From Membranipora membranacea (lineage: Eukaryota > Bryozoa > Gymnolaemata > Cheilostomatida > Membraniporidae), in NCBI GenBank assembly GCA_914767715.1, contig OU612069.1, positions 16,551,387 through 16,615,386 on the forward strand: a stretch of DNA of 64,000 nt. The letters are read 5' to 3'. The notes under the pieces are model-generated. The model did not search any database. It was not told where the DNA came from and saw nothing but the letters and a program-made list of their open reading frames with translations. Numbering within the stretch: position 1 is the stretch's first letter; each line of letters opens with the position of its first letter. A program made the translations under genes and the position numbers. This document shows positions 12,601-23,470 of the stretch, in pieces.

Positions 12601-15600
12601 TCCCAGTAGCTCTCTAGGAGTCACCACAAAATTGTTAAACTTAAAGTTGTTTTGCTGTTGGAGTTGTCCGCTTATGGTGTGTTTAAAAGGAACACCAATT
12701 AGTGGTTTGGGTAATCTTATGGTTTACAAAGAGAATGAAATTATCAGTGTCATTCCACGGCTACTAAAATCCAAAATTGCATTGTCTTTGAGCTCAATGA
12801 AAACTGTTAGGGTGATAAATGCTAATGCTTGATTGAGCTCGTCGTTAAAAATACTGTCATGTTTTGTTGTTTGTTGCTTTTCTAGTCCATACCGCGGAGG
12901 AGGGAGTCAGACCGTCTATCAGATCAAACCCTCCAAGACAAAGACCTTAAGGAGCTGATAGAGATAAGAAATGGGCTCATCATTGCACAGGATGTGAGTA
13001 TATGGAATATACTGGACAGGCAGGCAACGCCTTCAATTTAATCTACTCTTTACCTAGTACCTTTTTCCTAAGCTATTTAGCATTGTCCAAGCAAGTAGAG
13101 GATTGCTGATCATTAACCGAGATATTGCTGGTTATTTCGCCGCCCATGCTTCGGGATATGGGGTGTGATAAGACACCTGATTTTAATTAACTTACCAACC
13201 AACCAGCCCCTTACCCTATTTGGCTTGTTACCATGGTGTTTGAGATACCTACTTCAGTGTGTGTGAATTTTTGGTCATGTTCTAAAGAAGGCGACACTAT
13301 CTTTTGCTAATAAGGTTCAATTGGTATTCATGGCAGGCGGATCACACAACATCAAAAGAGTACTGGGTACAGAACGCTGTGACAGGTCAGACAGGTCAGA
13401 CTGGTAAGATGGCCAATGAGACTGTTGCTGAGGCCCCCTCAGCGGAACAAAGAATAAAGGTAAGCTTGTGAGGGAAAAATATTCCACAGAAAAACTACAT
13501 ACTTTACTATAAAGCCCCAAAATAGTCCGAATAAAATTGTTTTTACTTAACACAACAGCTGCCTCCAAATTTTTCTTTTTTACTACGTTGATATTCTTAC
13601 TCAGGACAAAATTCCCCTCGATTTGATATATGATTGTTGCTTTGTTCCTTCCGATATCACGAACCGCCAAAAAAAAATTGATCTGTCCGTTGACCATGCA
13701 GTGTGCAGAGCCAGATTACCTCTAGTAGATCAGCCAATTTGACCAATGACTTTCCCTCTGACTGCATATTATCCTGAGATAATTGTGTACTGTGAACCCC
13801 ATATAATATTTGGCAAAAGTTAACAAAACGCATACTACAACTTTTTAAATTAGAATACAACCCTGGCACCACTAGATATAAATCCGATTGTAATTTGCCT
13901 TCACAGATAGGCAACATACTCAACAATGAAAATCCTAGGTATAAGCATGCAAATTTAGAAGGAGTACATCATTACGCATCAAATATCAAAATATAACTTT
14001 TGTGGTTGTCTGCTACTTTAATTCCTCAGTCTAATAGCAGTGTGTCAAGCAAACACATTATGATGGTTAAACATCTAGACTAGCCAATGTGATGGCTCTG
14101 ATATGCTGTTGGGAGGGAGAGAGCCAGTGTCAGGTCAGATGGTACTTCCCTGAAAGTACCTATTGATATATGGTAAATTTGAAAGTAATACAGTTTCACT
14201 TTTAATTTCACTTACACTTATAATTACACCAATCAGTTCAGAGCCAATACATTGGCTACCTCTAGACTCCAAATATTTGCTTTCTTGTTACTTGTAGAAA
14301 GATTCCAAAGAGAAAAAGTCACTATACATAGGTGAGATGATTGGAGGCGGTACATTTGGTATTGTGTATAAAGGTCGGCTCACTGATGGCAAGAACGAAA
14401 AGGAACTGTGCATTAAACAGGTATATAATACCCTCCCTGAAGAAAATTTATCATCCCCTCTCTTGGTACTGTAACAGTCGGACTAACTTGGGATGATTGT
14501 CCTTCCGCCCTCATATAGTATTACCTAACTCAAGCAGCATATCTCATTTCACGATAGCTTTATGACCAAATTGCATCATGACAAATGTTGGTACTTTTTC
14601 AATCAGGCAAAGAATGGATGTGTGCTGGCTCTGATAATTGAACATGGGATATTCAATATGCTGGAGAAATCTCCTCATGACAACATCATTAATCGACTGT
14701 TTTTGGCACAGTGGAATGAACTTAGGATTCTTGGATTGGATTTCATTCCAGGTGTGTAGAACAGCTCCAAATGTAAGCGAATGGGATCTTGATCTAAAAA
14801 AAGAACATTAGTATGATTTTATGTGCTATTTTGGGGCAGCAAAAAGGGACCTATTGACAGCAAGTTCTGTATTATTTGTAATTTGAATAAGGAACATTCA
14901 CATTTTCCAGTGTGATTAAAGTTATCGTAGCGCTTTTGGGCTTGAGATATTTGCTGGCGTAAATAAAATTGTATTAGTCTTCCTCGAATTGCGCGCAACA
15001 GAATGCTGAAAAACACCTTAAAACGCCTCTTAAATTGGCTGTTTTTCGGCATTCTGTTGCGCGCAATTCAAGGAAAACTGATACGTTATGCCATATTCTG
15101 TTGGCATTTACAGCTTATATTATGAACTTTTATTAACCACCGATCAATGCATGAAGCAAATAAGACAATGTTTCTGATATGCTTTTTCAAAGCGGCTCCG
15201 TATGTGAGACTTTTCAAAAAAACATTGTCTTGTCTGAGTGCTGGTCCTTTTGACAGCATGTCTGACGTGATGGAAAAATGATGCAAAATGTATTTACCTT
15301 TGATGGTCTATGCTGATCTTGATACATTTGTTATACTGCTGAAATTTGTGGTGTGTGTCATTTAAACAGCAATATATTGGGAAAAAGCAAAAAATTTGGC
15401 CCTTTTTTATTTGAACTGTCTCAAATAGTTACTTAAAATTTCACATTATATCATCAAAGTTAATAAACCATACGCATTATAACGTGACGTAAAAAGCCAC
15501 TTTGGGCTCATCAAATATTATTTTCAACCTAAAATTGGGATCGACTATGTCTCTAAGAATGAATGTAACCTGTTTTTAAATTTCTAGCAATCAATGTAGC

Positions 15601-17473
15601 GCAGCCATCAACTTTGCTAAAAACAGCCTTCTCGGCCTCATTTCTCCGATAAAATGACGCAACGTCATCCAATCACCTTTTGATTAGCTATTAGCGATCA
15701 GTAGCTCAGCAGCTTTCCAACGGTATATAAAATGTCCAATTCGTTCAACGCTGGTTTCATAACCTTAATCAATGCGAAGTTGTTAGAAACCCTGGATGCC
15801 CTTTTATTGTGGGGCAACGTAACGTCATTGGAAGGTGTAGAAGCATCCATTGATTTACTGACCATAATCAAGGTTTTTTGTGCACAATCCAATCAATTTT
15901 GATCGGATTTTTAATTTGAAAATTGCTTTACAATCAGCAGCATCTTGTTATCAACTTGATGTTGTTTCTTCTTCAAAAAATGTTTTGCCTAAAATAAGTA
16001 TCAAACTGTTCAGGACAAGCTGCTAACTCTAATGTAATTTTCAAACTCGAAATCTGATCAAAATTGATTGAGTTATTGACAAAAAACCTGGATTTTGGTC
16101 AGTAAATCATTGGTAGCTTCATTGCTTCTACACCTTCCAATGACGCTACGTTGCCCACAATTATCTGCCTCAGTGCTAATGCTCCATATAGTGTCCTGTC
16201 TAGGTTTATTATTTAGTCTATGGGCATCAGAAGTAAGCTTATGGCATCCTAGTTAATTTCCAAGATCTCAGAATGTGGAAGCTGCCATTGTGCAATCTTG
16301 TTTGTAAAGTTCGCTCAGAGAGCATGCAGTAGCCTAAGATCATAATATATATTACAGTCTAATGCACATTTGTGCAAAGCCTACATTACAAACACCAATC
16401 AAGCATGAAGAATGGAATCCAGTCAGATTGCTTGAAAGGAAGGACAACAACACACAGTTGTACATCTACATGACATCCTCTCCTTACTGCCTAGTTAAGA
16501 ACATTTTTATGGCTGTTCTCAACACACTAGATTCTGTTAATAGTGAGGTGATTATGGCTGCGTGATGGTAAAAGGTTAATAGATGTGTAATCATACATGA
16601 CAAGTTGGCAGACCCAGAAATCAGGAGATTTTCCGCGGACAACCTCCTGATCCGGAGTACCACTCTGTGTCCCGCAGTACGAGTGCAATTTGGCCCGCGT
16701 TTGTCATATTTCTAAGCTAAAACTTGAGTGTTCATATTATGAATCGCGTCATTCTACCTGATTTTACAAGTTAGATAGTTGTAATTTATCCGAACTAAGA
16801 AAGAATAGTGTGGCGAAAAAGGAAATACATAGGTATATGTACTGTTTCCAATGCGAACATAAGCTTCAAAAATTTTCTTAGTTAAAAGAGCTGAAAAAAG
16901 GGAGGAAAAAGGGAGATAGGGAGGTGGTGGAAAATACCCCTAAAAACTGGGAGGCTCCCTACCAAAAAGGGAGACTTGTCAGGTATGTGTGTAATTACTA
17001 GCTAATCAGTCCCTCATAACTCAATCTGTCTTATGAAGTGACATGAAAAACTGCTTCAAAAGTTGCCTTTGCCTTTAATGCAGACTTTGAACATGTCACA
17101 AAAACTGTTGATCTACTTTGTCTGGCAATGACAATGGCTGAGGCGGCGGTGAAGGCAGAGGTTTACAGCGGTACTAGACTAACTTGTAAGCATTGCGCAA
17201 CAAGACTCTAGCCCGTGAGACCTACTTAGTTATAGATACCAATTGTAGGACTCCATATTAAGCACTAAGCTTTGTTGACTAAATGCATTGCAAAAACTCT
17301 CAAGCAATCGCAAAGCTTTTTGTACAACACCAACTTTTTCCCTGGTTCTTCTTCACAGGCCTAGACAGATGACGAAACTGGTTGATTTTGGTGCTGCTAA
17401 GCTGATGAAGGAGCAGCCATCATTAGAATATGATCAGACACAAACCGGAACTTGCCTCTTCATGGCGCCTGAG
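9623..17473 (+). CDS. Protein-kinase-like gene (TKL-like), exons
   Basis: Candidate exons: 9623-9646 (ATG; MEQPSHSQ), 12886-12993, 13337-13459, 14298-14420, 14607-14751, 17084-17185 (weak) and 17369-17473, or 17359 with the alternative acceptor. The first four join in phase 0. The N-terminus of about 85 residues is charged and unrecognised. The 14298 exon has the glycine loop GGGTFGIVYKG and the beta-3 lysine in CIKQ. The 14607 exon resembles the alpha-C to beta-4 region (LEKSPHDNIINRLF). The 17369 exon has DFG in KLVDFGAAKLM and the activation-segment end TGTCLFMAPE. The DFGAAK...GT..FMAPE style suggests a tyrosine-kinase-like or RIPK/IRAK-type Ser/Thr kinase. No HRD catalytic-loop exon was found between 14751 and 17369, and no C-lobe exons after 17473. 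It may be an inactive gene, or exons may have been missed. Confidence 0.65.
10541..11252. repeat. Large foldback element in kinase-gene intron
   Basis: The left arm (about 10541-10868) and right arm (about 10929-11252) are reverse complements with scattered mismatches. The spacer is about 60 bp. Matching landmarks are AGTAATCCAGGTTTTT / AAAAACCTGGATTACT and CATATTATTGTCATTTTTTG / CAAAAAATGACAATAATATG. It is non-coding and lies in the long intron between 9646 and 12886. Confidence 0.8.
14976..15079. repeat. Palindrome, near-perfect 42-bp arms
   Basis: The left arm, with GAATTGCGCGCAACAGAATG, pairs with the right arm, with CATTCTGTTGCGCGCAATTC, around a 20-bp centre. It is probably a small MITE inside the kinase-gene intron. 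Confidence 0.75.
15805..16223. repeat. Palindromic Tc1/mariner-like MITE, copy 1
   Basis: Long inverted repeat: GCAACGTAACGTCATTGGAA at about 15811 pairs with TTCCAATGACGCTACGTTGC at about 16136. The right end CCTGTCTAGGTTTATT...AGTCTATGG matches the complete copy at 32458-32927. The left terminus is not recognisable, so this copy is probably rearranged or 5' truncated. Confidence 0.7.
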
Positions 17474-17721
17474 GTATGAGAATTAACAATAACTTATCTG
17501 CTAATTCTGTTATCTGTTTGTAGCATGTACTTTGCAGGGAAAATCTCTCTGTCATCTGGAATAGTCCGGTGGCAGCCCCCTCCAATCTTATCACTTCCAT
17601 ATGCACTTTTGGATGGATAAGGTTTGTCAGTTGTTTCTGGTACAGTTTTTCACACAGATCACAATGGTCATATTGTACCTATACACTTAGTTGCACAATC
17701 GGCCGATAATAGCCAAAAATA

Positions 17722-18450
17722 TTGTCGATAAAAGGGAAAGTGATCAAAAATATATGATGTGATTTCAAAACATCCGAAGTCAGAGAGAGCTTGTCATAAT
17801 TAGTGGATCTACAACTTTACATGGGTCTGCTATCATAAAAAGCCAAGATGCGGCCAACAACGGTTGCAATACCCCTTTTTATCACCTGTGTAAAACTATC
17901 ATAAAAGCAAAACTACTTTTTCAATTATGCTGCTGCCTAAAACGCAGGCTTCGAATGTTCGTATTGATCTGATTTTTGTATGGTGACTGTGTATTGACCC
18001 TCTTAACACATAACACCAGTTTTTAATGCCCTTAGTGTGTCGTTTTTCAAATAGTGCGCATTTTTAGGTTTGTCTTTATAAAGTTATATAGTGTGTAAAG
18101 CAAAAGTTAACTCCTACAAGTATCATCAACAAGGTGCGTAGTGCTGGAAAAAAGTTTTTGGTCATTGATGGAGTCAATACAAAACCATTATAAAAAATCA
18201 GATCGATAAGAACATTCGAAGTCAGTATTCGAGGCGTCTTCAAAATTGAAAAAGTAGTGTCGCTTCAATGACAGTTATATACCAGTGATATAAGGGGGTA
18301 TTGCAGCCGTTGTTGGCCACATCTCGGCTATTTCCGATAGCAGACCCATGTAAACTTGTAGATCCACTAATTATGACATGCTCTTTCAGATTTTGGAAGT
18401 TTTAAAACCATATCATCAATTTCTCATCAATCACTTTTCCTTTTGTCGGC
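17722..18450. repeat. Large foldback element downstream of kinase exons
   Basis: Arms at about 17722-17983 and 18185-18450 are inverted copies. Landmarks are TTCGAATGTTC / GAACATTCGAA, CATGGGTCTGCTATC / GATAGCAGACCCATG and GTCATAATTAGTGGATCTAC / GTAGATCCACTAATTATGAC. The spacer is about 200 bp. No coding potential was seen. Confidence 0.8.
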
Positions 18451-19626
18451 AGCGTTACCTTCATATACTATTAAACTCGATGGCTTAGTTCTTATAGGTA
18501 TTTATGAACAGCAATTTTTTGTCCAGTACTTGAAGAATTTATTCTGAAAATGAGAGTTTAAAAATTAAAGATTGCTCTATTTTTCTCAGCAGCTTTGACA
18601 GCTTTGTGTGCGGGGAGCCCCCAGAATAAGCTTGATTTGGAGTTTGATGGGTAAAACCTTGACATTGACTAAATCAACATCTCTTAATCATAACTTATAG
18701 CATGATATTATGGCATTCAAGTGCTACATGTCAGTGAGTTTTTAGACCTTTTAATTCAATGGCATCATGTGACCCACTCTGGCCTTTGATCAGTTTCTCA
18801 TTACCTTTCTTTTATTGAGATGCACGCAATCTGATCTATTTTGCAGTTGTTTTGGCTAACACGGTGTAAAAAGAATGTGATCAACTACCTTTCAAGTTCA
18901 TCAAAAACAACTTGGAGGCAGACAAGTGTTAAGATGCCGAGTATGATGGAATCCACTACCAAACGTGTTTTAACCATCAACTAATGATAAGTCCATTGCT
19001 GTGATAGTCGATGTCTCTCTCTCTCACACACCTGCACCTGATTCATCTTAGCTCAAGACAATCACTATGCTCATCAAGATTAATCTAATGGTTTTCACTG
19101 AGCCTGTTGGCTTAATTTTTGTGAGACCTCTGTGTTAATAATGTTGTCAGGACCAATTCTACTACTTCTCTCGATATTGAGAAATGTTTCTATGCAATAT
19201 TTCACAACAATGCAAACTAATATGCCATCTACTCTAAGTGCCATTTTTATTTTTATATCCTGATAACTTTCCGCCACTCGTCCCCAATCAGTTTGCTGTG
19301 TTTTTTTTTCTTATATGCAGTTCCATGTCATCTGCCCTTAGATATAGTTTAGTTTAATGGTATTTTCAGTTGATTGCGAGACTTATTTTCCCACTTATAT
19401 TTTTACTCTTTTTAGAAATATCCTGTTCTCAATAAAATTAGACCAACAAGGTAACCAATACTCCACAACACCTTGATCAAACCAGTGCTCCGACGATTTA
19501 GCTAACATGATCCATGCTCTCCAAGCTTATAACCGTTTAGTTCCGTTGTTTTGATCCAAATAATCTTTCCAAAGAAACATACAGGTCTCCCCCAGCATCA
19601 AATGTGGATGGACGTAGAATGCATAA

Positions 19627-19720
19627 TAAGCCTAGACAGGACACCGTATACTAATAGATTGAGGTACTTAATTGGGGGTGACATTATGACATTGAATTGT
19701 CCAGTAGCAATGATTTTACC
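19627..19720 (+). repeat. Tc1/mariner-like MITE, partial copy
   Basis: AATAAGCCTAGACAGGACAC followed by GAGGTACTTAATTG and a GACATTATGACATTG stretch matches the left end of the element at 32458-32927. The rest of the element is missing or diverged. Confidence 0.5.
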
Positions 19721-20394
19721 ATTGATTCAAAGTTCCAAGTCAAGTTTTTTTGTTGAAATCTGAAACTCGGTTACATCAGTATCCAAACAGTACCTCCTGA
19801 TATATATATATGTATATGTATGTATACATTTCCATGGCAACAACCATCATCCGAAGATGTTCTCCCTGATTTGCAAAAAAATCAAGGGAATAAAACTCAT
19901 TTCAATGAAAACAAATGGTTTGACAATTTGCCTGCGGCTGTGCTTGCGGCTGGGGTACGTTGCCTTTGAGGTGGTGTATTTGCTGTGTGTTTGTAGCACT
20001 GACCTGATTGAACGCATGGTGGTGATAATTGGTTTGCTTGCCTCGGTGTGGGGTCTATTGTTTGCACTACTGCATTGCCCTTCAGTGTGGATTTGGTTAT
20101 CTATTAATGAGCATCTCGCTTCAGTTATACTATAATTGAGTTTTCCTTAATATTACCTGTGATTTATTGAGTCATAGGAGTTGACGAGAGCCTCCTGGAT
20201 CACTGACAGAGGTGAGATCTTGTATTGCATTATTATTTTCATGTTTATTGATGCTCACAATACTGATATTATTGATGTCAGATTTTTTGTTGTCAATGAT
20301 TTAATGTCATTATCATTGTCATTGGTATTTATGCCATTTATCAGAACTTATGAAATGGTATTTCTCTTATTTCAGTTTTACAACACATATCGTT

Positions 20395-20600
20395 ATAATA
20401 TAACACATCAAACCGTAACTCAACCCAGAAACCTGGTTCCACACACCCCTATAACACCCATAAAACAATTATTACAACAAACATACGCTGCCCTGCAGCT
20501 ACAGACAATGCAATTTAAATGTATGTATGATACTGACCTCACGACAGTAAAACACTTAATTTCCTGTTAATGGTACAGAAACAAACATCATCTTCCTTCT
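20395..20600 (+). pseudogene. Possible LINE C-terminal relic
   Basis: The plus frame ending near 20570 encodes QTYAALQLQTMQFKCMYDTD followed by LTTVKHLISC. This resembles the Cys/His tail of some non-LTR retrotransposon ORF2 proteins (C..C...ET..HLL..C). The evidence is one short motif only. Confidence 0.25.
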
Positions 20601-20964
20601 GTAGCAATCTGGCGACCGATTTCTTGAATAAAGTCAAATGTTAGCAAACATAAAAGTTGTATTATTGATAGTTATTTGGAGTTGTGTTCTTCATCCACAT
20701 GAAGCCACAACTCCGAGCAAAAGTATCATCTATGATTACCACCGCTACTTCAAATGCCACATATAGTGCAGGATTAATTCCATTACTAAAAAAGGACTCT
20801 AGAACCCCAAGATCAAATGCCTCTCCTCTTTCCCTCGAATAATCAAATGCCATCCTTCTTTTATTCCCAAACTGTATTCTTTGTCCGACCTCCTCGACTT
20901 GTGGGGTGTGGTCATAAAGTATATCTACATATTATATACTATGGTGTACAGGAATCCGCGACAA

Positions 20965-21130
20965 CTTAGCCAGAGCCAAACTTAGCGCAAGCTCGGGCAA
21001 AGTTTGGCTCAGGCTAAGTTTGGCTCGGGCTTAGTTTGGCTCGGGCTAAGTTTAGCTCGGGCTGAGTTTGGCTTGAGCTAATTTGGCTCGGTTTAAGTTT
21101 GGACGGGGCTAAGTTTAGACAGGGCCAAGT
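20965..21130 (+). repeat. Minisatellite, 16-bp unit
   Basis: About eight imperfect tandem copies of a unit close to AAGTTTGGCTCGGGCT. The array starts with an inverted half-unit (GAGCCAAACTTAGC) just upstream and decays toward AAGTTTAGACAGGGCC. Confidence 0.85.
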
Positions 21131-22413
21131 GATCGCGCTTCCGTGTACAGTATATAACAACTATATGAATGTGGTTGATTGTTAAAAGAATGCCATTACC
21201 AGAAGACTTAGGCAGAGTCTGATAACTTCCATTCATCTGTTGAGAGAAATTTTGATGCGTATGTCCAACTTACTATTGGCAAATTTATCTACTGTGTTAT
21301 CCACAATTTTTCATATCAGCCTCATGTCACTTCTGCAGCAAAATGGAAAAAGTAGTTTTACTTTAATGATAGTACCTCTGTGCAACCATCTTGGCTTTGC
21401 CTCGGCTATAAATAGTATCAGACCAAGGAGTTAGGGTCACTTTCATTCTAACTCTTTGATCAGACTCAACTTAATTTCTGCATCCACATTTTCTAATGTG
21501 CTCTTTATATTTTTGCATGTTTTTTTAAATCATTTCATTATTTTTGTTCATTTTTAAAATTGTTCAAGAATTAATAGTAAAACTTGAGTATGAGAACATA
21601 TTATGTAAGGTTCAATATCCACCATTGCCATAAGCTCAAAGAACTTACCAGAAACAACTGTCAAACCTTACCCTGTCAATAATGCCAATGAGGAGTCATT
21701 TCTGCCACTTTTTGCATTGGCTGCCACCAATCTAAATAACCTTTTATGAAATTTGAATAGTCTAATACAAGTTAAAACTTATTTATGAATATTTTGATAA
21801 GGATCGATCAATTACACATCAAATAGATTCTAGAACTACTCTATCCATGATTGCTGTCGATCTGGTACTGCTATGATTTCTCTCCTCCTCTTACCATGCA
21901 GATCACCCTTTTTAGCTATCAGCTGTCAAGGAACAATCACGATCTGATATCTTCCAAAATTTTCAAATATATTAATACGAAACGCAATGTATGAAAAGCA
22001 CAATGACCTACAAAATCCGAAAGGTTTTAGTAAAAGTGTCTTGATTCAAACTCAGTGTTCCTGTACTAGAATATTTTCCTTCACTAATTAATACATCTCA
22101 GTGCTTGATACCGCATGACCTCATCTGAACAGTCAAGTATCTTTGGAACTTTATCACATAGCTGAATATATTTTAGGTGTGATCCTGTGTTTTAAAAGCA
22201 GAGTCCCGCTCCTGCAGATGGCTGAAAAGCTGACATCGAGATTGAACTATTATCATTGAATCTCCTGATAAATAGTCAATTCAATAGTAGTATCTGTACC
22301 ATGATTGTTCTCGCCCCATTCCATATTTATTTTGATCTCAGGTGGTCACACCAATTGCTAACAATGATTCTTAGCTACATAAGTTAGCTCATGCTGTAGC
22401 AATCAAATATATA

Positions 22414-22945
22414 CAGTGTAAGCCACTTAATTCAAACTCCAGGGGACCCAAGAAATCAGTTCTAACTATGAGTTGTACTAATTACAGTTTTGTCATCTCG
22501 CGGGGACTTTCAACGAATGCGGGGCCTATTTCTGGGATTTTACAAACAGCAACTTGTTTTTTGTTGTACTGTGCAATGCAAGTGACTTTGGAAATAAAAC
22601 CCTGATGACTAGAGAACAGAAGTAATCACGGAATTGGATATTCGGGGTGGGCAGCTTTGTTTAAGGGTGTAAAATCCAGATATTGATCACTCCTTTTGTC
22701 TGCATTGTCAAAAACAAACATCTGAACAAGGAGTTACATTCTTCCTTGATTAGAAAAGGCAGCTTTGAATCATGAGTCCTCTGAGTATGGAGTTATTTTC
22801 TTCTTTGGTAGGAGAAAATAATTTCGAATTACAGTTACAGTTTCGAATTAAATGAGACTAAAAACAATTGGCTGGGACCACAGTCAGGTGTCTGAATTAA
22901 CAGGAATTTCGAATTATCAGGATTCGAATTAACCAGCTTACACTG
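22414..22945. mobile_element. Pogo/Tigger-like MITE with TA target duplication
   Basis: Both ends read CAGTGTAAGC inward (left CAGTGTAAGCCACTTAATTC, right complement CAGTGTAAGCTGGTTAATTC) and are flanked by TA. TTCGAATTA-type subterminal motifs recur near the right end. CAGT...TTAATTCGAA termini with TA duplication are typical of pogo/Tigger-type Tc1/mariner elements. There is no transposase frame, so it is non-autonomous. Confidence 0.75.
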
Positions 22946-23470
22946 TATACTGTGTTTTCATGTAAATTCATAGCTTGAGCAGAGTTGTCACCTCTTGGTT
23001 CGCCATAGAAATCTGCATCTGTGCCGCAGCCCAAACAATATACTTGTACCGATAGGCTGAGATTGAGATATGTCTTATGTCAGTGATAAGTTTCTAAAGT
23101 TCAATCCTACGAGGACCATGTTGCAATGATTTGCTTCACCAGTCTCAGCATGTTGGAAGGACAGCCTTTTATGAGGAGCTGCTGTTTAAAAAACTCATTT
23201 AATTCCATTTCTTCTTTTTCACATGGCCTTATTTGTCAAGATACCTTTAAGGCCATTGTGATATTTTAAGTGTATTGTAAAAGCGATAAAATTATAAGCA
23301 ACAATTGCAATCCTGTACACACATAAAATATGATTTTATCACCAGATCCTTTCATAATATAATTGGCAAATTTAAGTAGGGCACAGCTAGTAGGATGTGG
23401 AAAAAGGTACATATCTCATCTCATTGTTTACATTGGCATACGTGAATATTGAAACGACTAGAATATGAGC

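Noticed and set aside
19857-20135. Short hydrophobic plus-strand frame
   Set aside because: Looks like several membrane segments, but the DNA is T/G-rich, which yields Leu/Val/Phe codons by composition. No splice context or homologue was recognised.
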